Assembly (NCBI GenBank): GCA_028290305.1
Contig: JAQGKC010000283.1
Coordinates: 1 to 45,600 of the forward strand
DNA: 45,600 nucleotides
Reading direction: 5' to 3'
Source: Bradyrhizobium sp.
GTDB lineage: Bacteria; Pseudomonadota; Alphaproteobacteria; Rhizobiales; Xanthobacteraceae
Shown here: positions 1-8,432 of the stretch, one piece after another
Position numbering within the stretch: the first letter of the stretch is position 1
Layout of the letters: every line of letters starts with the position of its first letter
Notes under the pieces: model-generated
What the model was told of the DNA's origin: nothing
What the model saw: only the letters and a program-made list of their open reading frames with translations
Databases searched by the model: none
Translations under genes and position numbers: made by a program

Positions 1-1112
1 ATGGCGACGCGATCGCCGACCCGGCCCATCCGGCCTTCGGTCAAGGTGACGTTGCCGCAGCGCACCGCCACCAGCGCGTCGGCGCGCATTTCAAGCGGCA
101 AGGTGTCGCCGACTTTCAGCTTCATCAATTGCTTGAGCGGAATCTCGGCTTCATAGAGCACGGCATCGACCGAAATTTCCGCCTGGGCTACTTCGGTCGC
201 GAAATGGCCTTCCCAGATTGGATCGCGGCCGAATTTCTCGCCCATGAACATCTGCAGCAGCACACTGCGGATCGGCTCGATGGTCGCATAGGGCAGCAGC
301 AGCTCGATATTGCCGCCGCGATCTTCCATGTCGATGCGCAGCCGCACCAGAATGGCGGCGTTGGCGGGTCGGCTGATGGCGGCGAAGCGCGGATTGGTTT
401 CCAGCCGGTCGATGCTGAAGGTCACCGGCGACAGCGGCCTGAACGCCTGCTCGGCATCGGCCAGCACGACTTCAACGAGCCGCTTCACGAGGTTGGTTTC
501 GATCGTCGTGTAGGGGCGGCCTTCGATGCGCAGCGAGGTCTGGCCGCGGCGACCGCCCAGGAGAACGTCGATCATCGAATAGATCAGGCTTGAATCCACC
601 GTCGCGAGACCGAAGTTTTCCCATTCCTCGGCCTTGAACACGCTCAACACGGCCGGCAATGGAATCGAATTCATGTAGTCGCCGAACCGCACCGAGGTGA
701 TGCGATCGAGCGAGACTTCGACGTTGTCGGAAGTGAAGTTGCGCAGGCTGGTGGTCATCAGCCGCACCAGCCGGTCAAAGACGATTTCGAGCATCGGCAG
801 ACGCTCGTAGGAGACCATCGCGGAATCGATGATCGCGCGAATGCCGGAATGGTCGTCGATGTTGACTTCGCCGACGGAAAAGCCGAGCAGGTTGTCGATT
901 TCCTCCTGCGACAGAACCCGCTCGCCACCGTTCTTGCCGCCGCCGAAGTCGCGGCTGCCGTCTTCGACCATGGCGGCCCATTGCAGCGCCATCGTGCCGG
1001 AGAGTTCATTGGCGGCAGCCGCCTCCGCGGCCTCCGCCGGATCTTCGGAATCCAGCGACGCTTCCCATTGGGCTGCGATTGCATCCTGATCGACCTGATC
1101 GTTGCCCGCCAT
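1..1112 (-). CDS. fliM: Flagellar motor switch protein FliM (3' end cut by window)
   Basis: FliM sits in the cytoplasmic C-ring, binds phosphorylated CheY and sets the direction of motor rotation. About 370 codons are visible and the frame stays open to base 1, so the C-terminus is missing. The conserved CheY-binding helix, LSQEEIDNLL, is at residues 67-76. In most FliM proteins it is at the very N-terminus, so here it follows an acidic, alanine-rich extension of about 65 residues. The middle domain follows, and the last visible part (LKVGDTLPLEM onward) is the SpoA-type domain that contacts FliN. The ATG at 1112 lies 18 bases after the fliL stop, so the two genes are probably co-transcribed. 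Family identity is near certain. Confidence 0.95.
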   Translation of the reverse strand, partial: MAGNDQVDQDAIAAQWEASLDSEDPAEAAEAAAANELSGTMALQWAAMVEDGSRDFGGGKNGGERVLSQEEIDNLLGFSVGEVNIDDHSGIRAIIDSAMVSYERLPMLEIVFDRLVRLMTTSLRNFTSDNVEVSLDRITSVRFGDYMNSIPLPAVLSVFKAEEWENFGLATVDSSLIYSMIDVLLGGRRGQTSLRIEGRPYTTIETNLVKRLVEVVLADAEQAFRPLSPVTFSIDRLETNPRFAAISRPANAAILVRLRIDMEDRGGNIELLLPYATIEPIRSVLLQMFMGEKFGRDPIWEGHFATEVAQAEISVDAVLYEAEIPLKQLMKLKVGDTLPLEMRADALVAVRCGNVTLTEGRMGRVGDRVA

Positions 1113-1130
1113 GATTCTAAATCCGTCTCG

Positions 1131-1622
1131 TCACTGAACGACGATTTCCTTGAACAGCACCGCGTTGACTTCGCTCGGCGAGACCACCGCATTGACCCGC
1201 CGGGTCAATTCTTCCTTCAGGCGAAACAAGCCGGCAGAACCGTTCAGATCACTCGACCGCAGTTCGCGTAGATAGGTTTGGAAGATATCCGTGACGCGCG
1301 GCAGGGCCGGCTTGATCGCCTCGGCCTGCTTCTCTTCCTTGACCTCGAGCACGATCTTCACCTTGAGGTATTGCACGCGCTCGCCGGGCAAATTGACCAG
1401 ATTGACCAGCAGATCCGGCACGTCGACAAATACCGACGGTTTCGCCGGCGGCGCCTCGGCGTGCACTTCTTCACCGTGATGACGGAAGAAAAAGAACCAG
1501 GTCGCCCCGCCGCCAAGGATCGCGAGGACACCGGCCGCGGCGATGATCAGCTTGAGCTTGCCTTTGGGCGCGGCGGCTGTCGCAGCTTCCGCCGCGCCGT
1601 CTGCCTGATCGCTGTCTGCCAT
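1131..1622 (-). CDS. fliL: Flagellar basal body-associated protein FliL
   Basis: FliL is a single-pass inner-membrane protein next to the stator that supports motor torque. The product is 163 residues with a short cytoplasmic tail, one membrane segment at about residues 23-46 (rich in A, G, L, ending WFFFF) and a periplasmic stomatin-like domain. Its C-terminus SPSEVNAVLFKEIVVQ is typical of the family. I chose the ATG at 1622 (MADSDQADG) because the in-frame upstream extension does not resemble FliL. fliL-fliM divergent from flgFGAH is also the Caulobacter arrangement. I found no convincing sigma-54 site on this strand upstream. Confidence 0.93.
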   Translation of the reverse strand: MADSDQADGAAEAATAAAPKGKLKLIIAAAGVLAILGGGATWFFFFRHHGEEVHAEAPPAKPSVFVDVPDLLVNLVNLPGERVQYLKVKIVLEVKEEKQAEAIKPALPRVTDIFQTYLRELRSSDLNGSAGLFRLKEELTRRVNAVVSPSEVNAVLFKEIVVQ

Positions 1623-1824
1623 CGCCCGCCCGCCCGTTTCGCAAATGAATTCGATTGCCGCCAGGCAGGCCAGGACGCGATACAAATGCCGCCAGCGCAC
1701 ACGCGCTCTCTAGATGCGGACGCTAAGGTAATAATGGTTAACGGAACCTTTCGTTTGCCGCACGACTAGGAAAAAGTTGCCGGGCAAACATGGTCAACAA
1801 GACCTTATTGCCGCCCGTCGCCAA

Positions 1825-1836
1825 CCCCGGCAAAAC
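1825..1836 (+). promoter_or_regulatory. CCCGGCAA box, putative FlbD-type enhancer site
   Basis: CCCCGGCAAAAC lies about 35 bases upstream of the -24 element of the flgF promoter. The same CCCGGCAA core recurs upstream of the flgI and flgE sigma-54 promoters. Caulobacter flagellar ftr elements, bound by FlbD, have a similar CGGCAAA core as I recall it. The binding protein is inferred. Confidence 0.5.
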
Positions 1837-1869
1837 ATCTAAGTCATTCCAGAATCGACATTTTCTCAA

Positions 1870-1886
1870 TTGGCACGGCTTTCGCT
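1870..1886 (+). promoter_or_regulatory. Sigma-54 promoter of flgF operon
   Basis: TTGGCACGGCTTTCGCT matches the sigma-54 pattern TGGCACG-N4-TTGCW except at one position of the -12 element. The invariant GG (1872-1873) and GC (1884-1885) are exactly ten bases apart. The flgF start is about 100 bases downstream, leaving an untranslated leader. Class III flagellar genes in Caulobacter use sigma-54 in the same way. Confidence 0.8.
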
Positions 1887-1988
1887 GTGTTGTCTGTGAA
1901 CCGCCGGCTTGGGAGAGCTTCAGCGGTTCGCAGCATCCGCAACCAGCCTGGGAGGGTTGCTCGCGGATTACTCAGGGGAGAACTATCG

Positions 1989-2750
1989 GTGGAGAATACG
2001 CTTCTCATCGGGCTTTCGCGGCAAACGACGCTGGAACGCCAGCTCGATGTCATCGCCAACAACGTCGCGAACGTGAACACCGTCGGCTTCAAGGCCGATA
2101 CGTCCCTGTTTGAGGAATACCTCATGCCGGGCGCGCACGAAGATAACTTCATCGGCAGCGACCGCCGTCTCAGCTACGTCCAGGATCGCGGCACCTTCCG
2201 CGATTTTTCGGAAGGCGCCGCCGAGCAGACCAAGAATCCCCTCGACGTCGCGATCGACGGCGGCGGTTTCCTTGTGGTGCAGACGGCGGCCGGCGAGCGC
2301 TACACCCGCGACGGCGGTTTGCATCTCAACAGCCAGGGCCAGCTTGTGACGGTTACCGGCAATCCGGTTCTCGGCACCAGCGGACCGATCGTGTTTCAGC
2401 CCACCGACCATGACATCAACGTCGCGGAGGATGGCACCATCACCGTGCAGGAAGGCAACGGCAGAGCGGACGCGCTTCGCGGCAAGCTCCGGCTCGTCAG
2501 CTTTCCGGATGCGCAGAAGCTGCTGAAAGAGGGCTTTAACCTCTATTCCTCGGGAGAAGGCGCCGCGCAGGCCGACGTCAAATCCGCGCTGCGCCAGGGC
2601 TTCATCGAGAAATCCAATGTCAATGCGGTGGCCGAGATGAGCCGCATGATCGAGGTGACGCGCGCCTACACGCAAATCTCGACGCTGCTGCAGCAGGAGA
2701 GCGACCTGCACAAAACGGCAATCGAAAAACTCGCCGACGTTCCGGCTTAA
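1989..2750 (+). CDS. flgF: Flagellar basal-body rod protein FlgF
   Basis: FlgF is a proximal rod subunit in the periplasm. The 253-residue product has the N-terminal rod/hook signature (LDVIANNVANVNTVGFK, about residues 15-31) and the C-terminal signature NVNAVAEMSRMIEVTRAY shared by axial proteins. I start it at GTG 1989, which has a GGGGAGA Shine-Dalgarno eight bases upstream and gives the family N-terminus VENTLLIGLSRQ. A longer in-frame reading from 1887 would overlap the sigma-54 promoter. First gene of the flgF-flgG-flgA-flgH operon. Confidence 0.94.
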   Translation: MENTLLIGLSRQTTLERQLDVIANNVANVNTVGFKADTSLFEEYLMPGAHEDNFIGSDRRLSYVQDRGTFRDFSEGAAEQTKNPLDVAIDGGGFLVVQTAAGERYTRDGGLHLNSQGQLVTVTGNPVLGTSGPIVFQPTDHDINVAEDGTITVQEGNGRADALRGKLRLVSFPDAQKLLKEGFNLYSSGEGAAQADVKSALRQGFIEKSNVNAVAEMSRMIEVTRAYTQISTLLQQESDLHKTAIEKLADVPA

Positions 2751-2771
2751 AGACCATTCGGGAGACACCAC

Positions 2772-3560
2772 ATGCAAGCTCTTCATACCGCTGCGACCGG
2801 AATGGCTGCCCAGGAACTCAGCGTTCAGGTCATCTCCAACAACATCGCGAACCTGCGCACCACCGGCTACAAGAAGCAGACCGCCGCGTTCCAGGATTTG
2901 ATTTACGAGCACATCCGCCGGGTCGGCGCCCAGTCCTCGGACCAGGGCACCATCCTGCCGATCGGCATCGATATCGGCGGCGGCGTGAAGACCGTTGGAA
3001 CGCCGCGGTCGATGACCCAGGGCACGCTTTCGCAGACCGGCAACGATCTTGATCTCGCGATCACGGGCGAAGGATTTTTCAAGATCCAGATGCCGGACGG
3101 CACCTTTCAATATACAAGGGACGGCACGTTCCAGATGGATAACCAGGGCCGCATCGTCAACGCCCAGGGCAATCTGGTGCAGCCCGCCATTACCATACCG
3201 CAGAATGCTTCGGGCCTGGTGGTCAATGCCCAGGGTCAGGTATCCGTGACGTTGCCGGGTTCGACGACGTCGACCATCATCGGGCAGATCGGTCTCACGC
3301 GATTCATCAACAAGGCCGGACTGCAACCGGTCGGAAACAACCTGTTCACCGATACGCCGTCGTCCGGCCCGCCGCAGGACGGCCTCGCCAACGCCGAAGG
3401 CTACGGAAACATCACACAGGGAAGCCTCGAACAGGCGAACGTCGACGTGGTCGCGGAGATGTCCGACATGATTGCCGCGCAGCGCGCCTATGAAATGAAT
3501 GCGAAGGTGATCAGCGCGGCCGACCAGATGCTGCAAACCACGTCCGCACTGTTCCGCTGA
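2772..3560 (+). CDS. flgG: Flagellar distal rod protein FlgG
   Basis: FlgG forms the distal rod that passes through the P and L rings. The product is 262 residues, the usual length. It has ISNNIANLRTTGYKK near the N-terminus and NVDVVAEMSDMIAAQRAYEM near the C-terminus. The start at 2772 follows a GGAGA Shine-Dalgarno and the gap to flgF is only 21 bases. The gene order flgF-flgG-flgA-flgH is conserved in alphaproteobacteria. Confidence 0.97.
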   Translation: MQALHTAATGMAAQELSVQVISNNIANLRTTGYKKQTAAFQDLIYEHIRRVGAQSSDQGTILPIGIDIGGGVKTVGTPRSMTQGTLSQTGNDLDLAITGEGFFKIQMPDGTFQYTRDGTFQMDNQGRIVNAQGNLVQPAITIPQNASGLVVNAQGQVSVTLPGSTTSTIIGQIGLTRFINKAGLQPVGNNLFTDTPSSGPPQDGLANAEGYGNITQGSLEQANVDVVAEMSDMIAAQRAYEMNAKVISAADQMLQTTSALFR

Positions 3561-3571
3561 GGGAGCTGATC

Positions 3572-4648
3572 ATGATCGTCCGCTTCATTCTGTTCGCAGC
3601 CGCCCTGCTCGCGATAACCACCGCGACCGCATTTGCGCAGAGCAGCGACGACGTCATCGCAGCGCCGGTGCTTCGCGCCAGCGTCGCCGTCGCCGGCGAT
3701 GTCGTGCGGATCGGCGACGTCATCGACAACGCCGGCACGGCCGCGCAAATCGCGATCTATCGCGCGCCCGACCTCGGCACTACCGGCTCGCTGCCGACCG
3801 CGCAGGTGCTCGCCGCGTTGCAGGCACATCAGGTGATCGGCGTCGACACCAGGGACATCAAGGCGATTTCGGTGACCCGGCTGTCTCGCGCGCTCGAGAG
3901 CAAGGACATCGAACTTCAGGTCGCCCGCGCGCTCGAACACCGCAACGGCCTCGGCGACGCCGCCAACCTCGCCCTGAGATTCGATCGCGACGTACAGGAT
4001 ATTCAGCTCGAAGCATCGAACACCGGCGCCATGACGCCGGTCTCGGCCCGGTTCGAGCCGCGCAACGGCCGCTTCGATGTCAGTTTCGAAATCGCCAACG
4101 AGACTGGCACCGCGTCAACAAAGCTGCGCTTTACCGGCACCGCGCTCGAAACCGTGGAAGCCGCCGTGCTGACGCGCGCCGTTGAGCGCAATGAAGTCCT
4201 GAAGGCCTCCGACGTGGTGACCGAGCGGCGCCCGAAGGCCGAGGTTGGCACCGACGCCGCCGTGCGCGCTCTCGCGGTCGGAATGCAGACGCGGAAACAG
4301 CTTCGCGCCGGCCAGGCCTTGCGGGTCGCCGATCTCGCCAAGCCGGACCTGGTGCAGCGCGACGACAATGTCACCCTGATCTACGAATCCCCCGGTCTCT
4401 ACCTCACCATTCGCGGCAAGGCGCTGGAGAACGGCACCGAAGGCGACCTGGTCAGCGTGCTCAACCTGCAATCCAAGCGCACGGTATCCGGCGTCGTGAT
4501 CGGCCGCGGACAGGTCGCGATTTCGGTCGCAACGCCCCGGCTTCCCGCAGCCTCGGATGCATCCTCCACGGTCGGATCGGCTGAAACGGCCGCGCCGGTT
4601 TCAGTCACCGCCAGCAACAATTCGCCAGTCGCTCCAAAAGCCGAGTAA
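3572..4648 (+). CDS. flgA: Flagellar P-ring assembly chaperone FlgA
   Basis: FlgA is a periplasmic chaperone that helps FlgI polymerise into the P ring. The product is 358 residues. It has a Sec signal peptide at about residues 1-22 ending in ATAFAQ. The C-terminal third contains the SAF/ChapFlgA features: V-(x)-R-A-V-E-R-N-E-V, then LRAGQALRVADL, and finally GxLVSVLNLQSKRTVSGVV. A GGGAG Shine-Dalgarno precedes the ATG and only 11 bases separate it from flgG. The serine/threonine/alanine-rich last 35 residues look disordered. Confidence 0.92.
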   Translation: MIVRFILFAAALLAITTATAFAQSSDDVIAAPVLRASVAVAGDVVRIGDVIDNAGTAAQIAIYRAPDLGTTGSLPTAQVLAALQAHQVIGVDTRDIKAISVTRLSRALESKDIELQVARALEHRNGLGDAANLALRFDRDVQDIQLEASNTGAMTPVSARFEPRNGRFDVSFEIANETGTASTKLRFTGTALETVEAAVLTRAVERNEVLKASDVVTERRPKAEVGTDAAVRALAVGMQTRKQLRAGQALRVADLAKPDLVQRDDNVTLIYESPGLYLTIRGKALENGTEGDLVSVLNLQSKRTVSGVVIGRGQVAISVATPRLPAASDASSTVGSAETAAPVSVTASNNSPVAPKAE

Positions 4649-4653
4649 AGTTC

Positions 4654-5409
4654 ATGTACACGTCCAGTATCAATCGTATCGCGCTCACCGGCACATTGTT
4701 GACCATCGTCAGCGTCGCAGGCGGCTGTTCGTCGATCGACCGTCTTTCGCAGATCGGCGAACAGCCGAAGCTTTCCGCGATCGAAAATCCGACGGCGCAG
4801 CCCGGCTACAAGCCGGTGCAGATGCCGATGCCGAAGCCCGAGGCGGTCTCCTACAACGCCAACTCACTGTGGCGAAACGGTTCGCGCTCGTTCTTCAAGG
4901 ACCAGCGCGCGCATCAGATCGGCGATCTTCTGACCGTCACGGTCAACATCACCGATCAGGCCAACTTCGCCAATGAGACCCAGCGCAGCCGCAAGAATAC
5001 CGAAGACTCCGGCATCACGGATTTCCTGGGCGCCAAATTGCTCTCTGGAAGGGCCGCGTCGGTTCTGCCCGGACGCATCCTGACCGAGGACTCGACCGCT
5101 TCCAGCGACGGCAAGGGTTCGGTGCAGCGGCAGGAAAGCCTCACGACCAACATCGCCGCCGTCGTCACCCAATTGCTGCCGAACGGCAATATGGTGGTCG
5201 AAGGCAAGCAGGAGATCCGCGTCAACTTCGAAATGCGCGAATTGATCGTCGCCGGCATTGTGCGTCCGGAAGACATCCAGAGCGACAACACCATCGATTC
5301 AAGCAAGATTGCGCAGGCCCGCATCGCCTATGGCGGCCACGGCCAGATCACCGACGTGCAGCAGCCGCGCTACGGCCAACAGGTGATGGACATATTGCTG
5401 CCGTTCTAG
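4654..5409 (+). CDS. flgH: Flagellar L-ring lipoprotein FlgH
   Basis: FlgH builds the outer-membrane L ring around the rod. The 251-residue product has a lipoprotein signal peptide with lipobox VAGGC, so Cys25 is the likely lipidated residue. The body shows family blocks: SLWRNGSRSFFKDQRAHQIG, DLLTVTVNI and the C-terminal VRPEDIQSDNTIDSSKIAQA with RIAYGGHGQI. The start is five bases after the flgA stop. It is the last gene of the operon and is followed by a candidate terminator at 5521. Confidence 0.96.
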   Translation: MYTSSINRIALTGTLLTIVSVAGGCSSIDRLSQIGEQPKLSAIENPTAQPGYKPVQMPMPKPEAVSYNANSLWRNGSRSFFKDQRAHQIGDLLTVTVNITDQANFANETQRSRKNTEDSGITDFLGAKLLSGRAASVLPGRILTEDSTASSDGKGSVQRQESLTTNIAAVVTQLLPNGNMVVEGKQEIRVNFEMRELIVAGIVRPEDIQSDNTIDSSKIAQARIAYGGHGQITDVQQPRYGQQVMDILLPF

Positions 5410-5411
5410 CG

Positions 5412-5514
5412 GCATGATCCCGAAAAGTGGAACCGGTTTTCGGAGAAAGATCATGCCCAAATAGAGATTTGAGAGCTCCCACATCTCATCGCGAACCTAG
5501 GCGCGATGAGATGT
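5412..5514 (-). repeat. Composite palindromic repeat, copy 1
   Basis: Read on the minus strand, this is a hairpin with 13-base arms (5481-5493 and 5502-5514, core CATCTCATCGCG) followed by a conserved module bounded by GCATGATC (5449-5456) and GATCATGC (5412-5419). The module carries CCGAAAA / TTTTCGG inner arms. The same hairpin-plus-module layout recurs at 12588-12707 and 16847-16952 with a different hairpin each time. It lies between the convergent flgH and hydratase genes. Confidence 0.75.
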
Positions 5515-5520
5515 CCTACA

Positions 5521-5561
5521 CGGCCTCCGCCAGCTCCCCTGGCGGGGGCCGTGGTCGTTTT
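5521..5561 (+). terminator. Rho-independent terminator after flgH
   Basis: CGGCCTCCGCCAG (5521-5533) pairs with CTGGCGGGGGCCG (5539-5551), with one G-U wobble and a five-base loop. A short T-run follows at 5558-5561. It lies downstream of the flgFGAH operon. The T-run is short, so efficiency is uncertain. Confidence 0.6.
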
Positions 5562-5575
5562 GAAGTGTGAAAAGC

Positions 5576-5700
5576 GCGTCATTGCGAGAAGCGAAGCGAT
5601 GAAGCAATCCAGCTTCTAGTCTCTTCGCTGAAGCTGGATTGCTTCGCGGAGCCTGTCATCGGGCGGCGCTTCGCGCCGACCCGTTGGCTCGCAATGACGC
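5576..5700. repeat. Inverted-repeat element bounded by GTCATTGCGAG, copy 1
   Basis: The outer arms GCGTCATTGCGAG (5576-5588) and CTCGCAATGACGC (5688-5700) are perfect inverted copies. Inside, GAAGCAATCCAGCTTC and its complement form a second, nested palindrome. A close relative is at 21285-21401. Such elements are common intergenic repeats in this group. There is no coding potential. Confidence 0.8.
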
Positions 5701-5715
5701 AACACGCGATGCCGT

Positions 5716-6504
5716 TCAAGCGAACGTTACATTCACCGCGCCGAGCCCCGACAGATCCATCTCCACCGTGTCGCCGGCATTGAGCCAAATCGTCTTCACC
5801 AGGCTGCCGGTCAACACGATCTGGCCCGCGCGTAACCCTCTGCCCTCATCCGCGAGATGATTGGCGAGCCAGGCTAGCGGGTTATGGGGATGGCCGAGCA
5901 CATCGGCGCCGGTGCCGCGGCTGACTTCGGCGCCATTGATGATGGCGCGGCCGACCACTTCGAGCAGATCGGGGGCGGCGGATCGCGCAACCGGTTTTCC
6001 GAGCACGCAGCCGGCGGCATAGAAATCATCGGCCACCAAGGTTGGCGCGCCGATGGTCTGCCAATCGACGTAGCGTTCATCGACGATTTCGATCGCGGGA
6101 TGATAGGCCTCGATCGCCTGCGCCACCGACTCTGCCGTGAAGGGCGCCGCCGACGGCGGCAGATCGCGTCCGAGCCGGACGGCAATTTCGCACTCGACGC
6201 CGACGCGAACGAAATCGCCGTGGCGCAGCGAGACGCCGCTGTCATGAACGCCCTTGGCGAACACGCCGCCGCCGCAGGGATGCGGGATGTTGAGATATTG
6301 CTGCATCACCGCGCTGGTACAGCCGATCTTGTACCCGACCGTGGCGCCGAACTGCGGCAGCAGGAGATCGTGCACCGCGCGTTGAACCTGATACCCCTCC
6401 GCTTCGTCTCGCGGCGCGGCGTCGGGCGCAAAGGCTTGGACCCGCATGCGGTTACGGCGGGCGGTGGCGATGACCTGTGCGGCCGCGAGGATCTTGTTCT
6501 TCAT
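5716..6504 (-). CDS. 2-keto-4-pentenoate hydratase / MhpD-family protein
   Basis: The family hydrates 2-hydroxypenta-2,4-dienoate in meta-cleavage pathways or decarboxylates related 2-oxo acids. The product is 262 residues, the usual length. Visible blocks are VGYKIGCTSAVMQQYL, a metal-binding VGVECEIAVRL, AIEIVDERYVDW and GTGADVLGHPHNPLAWLAN, all typical of the FAH-like hydratase fold. I chose ATG 6504 because a CCGGAGG Shine-Dalgarno sits just upstream; a start eight codons earlier is possible. No other aromatic-degradation gene is nearby, so the true substrate is unknown. It has no link to the flagellar genes around it. Confidence 0.85.
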   Translation of the reverse strand: MKNKILAAAQVIATARRNRMRVQAFAPDAAPRDEAEGYQVQRAVHDLLLPQFGATVGYKIGCTSAVMQQYLNIPHPCGGGVFAKGVHDSGVSLRHGDFVRVGVECEIAVRLGRDLPPSAAPFTAESVAQAIEAYHPAIEIVDERYVDWQTIGAPTLVADDFYAAGCVLGKPVARSAAPDLLEVVGRAIINGAEVSRGTGADVLGHPHNPLAWLANHLADEGRGLRAGQIVLTGSLVKTIWLNAGDTVEMDLSGLGAVNVTFA

Positions 6505-6768
6505 CGGCAACGGCCTCCGGAACGCCATTTCAAATCATACAAGGGGTCGCGTATACAGACACAATAACGACGGTCCTTGCAAGCCACCATCGCGGCATCT
6601 GTCTCCGGCGGTGCGAGCCTTCGTCGACTGCAGTTGGAACGGCGCTGTCTTCCTATGGAAAACCATCACAGCTCGCATAACGCGGAGCTGCTGCATCTGC
6701 GGCTGGATCTGCTCAATGTTAGAAGCACTGTCGCGGAGTTTCGCAGCCGCTGCTCCAAGCGCGCCGGA

Positions 6769-7315
6769 TTATGCGCTGGATTTAACAAGCCCGAACCTCA
6801 ACAGGCTGTCAGCCGTAGCGACAATGATCTCTTCATTGGGGCGCGGGGCCCAGCCAAACCTGTCGATTGCCTTCGCGTTAGATGAACTCCTGACTCTGCC
6901 GAGCTGAGGCACGGCACCCCGAAGCGCCGACGCGCGCATCGCCGCAAGCCGGACCAGCCAGTTGGGCGCCTGAAATTGCGGTACGCGGGCGGCCGCGCCC
7001 ATCTTGCGCCTGAGCACTTTGGCGATGTCATGCATCGACATCGTCTCGCCGGCGACAGCGATGAACCGTTCGCCTTTGGCCGCAGGACTGGTCATCGCGC
7101 GAATGCTGCCAGCCGGCATCGGCCTCAAGATCGGCGGTGAAAAACGAAAGCTGGTCGACCGACGGCGCACCACCCTCGCGCAGCATCGCCGGCACATCCT
7201 GGCTTCGGTCCGGATTGCGCACGGTCGTCCGCACCCGATGCCCCGCCACGAGGAGTTGCAGGATGGTATGCACCGCCACGAACCCCGATCCGCCCGTCAC
7301 CAACACGGTGCTCAT
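6769..7315 (-). pseudogene. Broken SDR / NAD-dependent epimerase gene (internal deletion and frameshift)
   Basis: The minus strand starts well at ATG 7315 with the extended-SDR N-terminus MSTVLVTGGSGFVAVHTI, containing the GxxGF-type Rossmann motif, and continues to FFTADLEADAGW. The frame then shifts. A second frame picks up IRAMTSPAAKGERFIAVAGE and runs to the C-terminus, ending at 6769. Intact relatives, dihydroflavonol-reductase-like proteins, are about 340 residues. Here the middle, including the catalytic YxxxK region, is missing, so about half the gene is lost. The junction is near 7090-7110. A promoter and start codon remain next to the divergent HxlR regulator. Confidence 0.8.
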
Positions 7316-7434
7316 GTCGTTAGCCTTTTACCAGCCGTCGATCCCGGCATGGAAGTCATGCCGCAGCGACGCGCTGAAAGCGCATCTGGGGTATTATATT
7401 GTCGGCGGCAAGTAGGATGGAGTTGGAGACCGGT

Positions 7435-7818
7435 ATGGAAAACAATACCAGCAAGCATTTCGATGAAGCCGGCTGCGCGAGCTGTTCGCCTGATCCGCTG
7501 GTTCTCGCCAACTTTCAAAAGACAGTGCGTGCGATCGTCGGCAAATGGAAATTTGAAATCCTGTTCGCGCTGGTGGACGGCGCGATGCGGTTTGGCGAAC
7601 TGCGCCGATCGCTTGGGAGCATCACCCAGCACATGCTGACGACACAACTGCGCGAGCTCGAAAATGGTGGCTTGGTGCTGCGGACCGCTTTTCCGGGCGC
7701 GCAGCTGCGGGTCGAGTATGAACTGACCGAAGCCGCCTACGGACTTCTGCCGGTATTCAGAGAATTGCTGGGCTGGTCCAAACTCTACGGCCGCGACGGC
7801 GGTGGAAAGAGCGATTAG
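7435..7818 (+). CDS. HxlR-family winged-helix transcriptional regulator
   Basis: HxlR proteins are dimeric winged-helix regulators that often control a neighbouring oxidoreductase. The product is about 127 residues. It has the family CASCSPDPL cysteine motif near the N-terminus, VGKWKFEILFALVDGAMRF, the recognition region SLGSITQHMLTTQLRELE and the wing YELTEAAYGLLPV. I prefer ATG 7435, preceded by GGAG; ATG 7417 is an alternative. It is divergent from the broken SDR gene, the usual HxlR-target layout, so its original target is probably dead. Confidence 0.88.
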   Translation: MENNTSKHFDEAGCASCSPDPLVLANFQKTVRAIVGKWKFEILFALVDGAMRFGELRRSLGSITQHMLTTQLRELENGGLVLRTAFPGAQLRVEYELTEAAYGLLPVFRELLGWSKLYGRDGGGKSD

Positions 7819-7878
7819 TCCGGACGCCTCCAGCGAAAGGCGACGCGAACTTCAGGCGAATAGGTGCGATCGGCGCTC

Positions 7879-8307
7879 TCAGCTCGAAACCGAGCCTGTA
7901 CCAACCCGTCCTAGCGAGAAGGTCCCCGACCAGGACATCGCGACGCCGTTGCCTTCGAAGCTTGTCGCAGTATGGAAGTCGGCAACAGGCGCTGATGAGG
8001 AACTGCCTGTGGCTTGTTTGCCGCTTTCTTCCGCGAGCATCAGGAAGTTCTGCAAAGCATCCGAAAATGCCTGCTGGCCGGCATTGAATGCCGTGGGGTC
8101 GCCCGACGTGAACAGCGAGTTATCGCCCGCGGGTTCGATCATCTCGTATTGGAAGTTGCCGCTCAGTTGTTCCGCGCCTGTCCCGGTCTGCGAGGGAGCG
8201 GAGACGTTGAACGCTTCGCCGTTATTGAAGCTTGCCTTGGCTTTGTCGGAGAGAGACTGAAGCAAGGGCGTGAGATTTGACGACGTGACCTGCAAGGGAA
8301 TCCCCAT
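7879..8307 (-). CDS. Hypothetical protein
   Basis: I do not recognise this 142-residue product. It is rich in serine, glycine and threonine, has no signal peptide or membrane segment, and carries a central stretch rich in Phe, Asn and Gln (AFNAGQQAFSDALQNFLML). It begins MGIPLQVTSSNLTPLLQSLS and ends with a repetitive Gly/Ser tail. The Shine-Dalgarno is weak. Codon use resembles its neighbours, which supports a real gene. It is convergent with the HxlR gene. It may be a secreted or surface-related protein, but that is only a guess from composition. Confidence 0.55.
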   Translation of the reverse strand: MGIPLQVTSSNLTPLLQSLSDKAKASFNNGEAFNVSAPSQTGTGAEQLSGNFQYEMIEPAGDNSLFTSGDPTAFNAGQQAFSDALQNFLMLAEESGKQATGSSSSAPVADFHTATSFEGNGVAMSWSGTFSLGRVGTGSVSS

Positions 8308-8432
8308 TCACCGATGAGGCGAAGCCTTGCGCAAATATCTTAAATAAGATCCTAACCGTGTTAATTCACGGATGCCCGGGACCGCGCATTGATGTCCATC
8401 ACGACAAGGCTGCCGCGTGAACGACCGCGGCT

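Larger units (their letters stand above)
1623..1988. other. Divergent intergenic region fliL / flgF
   Basis: This 366-base gap holds the control region of both flagellar operons. On the plus strand it has a strong sigma-54 promoter at 1870-1886 and a CCCCGGCAAAAC box at 1825-1836. A second related palindromic sequence, TTGCCGGGCAA, is near 1779. I see no credible gene in it. Confidence 0.7.

Noticed and set aside
1983..3536. Long open frame on the minus strand opposite flgF and flgG
   Set aside because: It is antisense to two certain genes, crosses their ends, is rich in Arg, His and Gly, and has no recognisable domain. High GC content makes such frames common.
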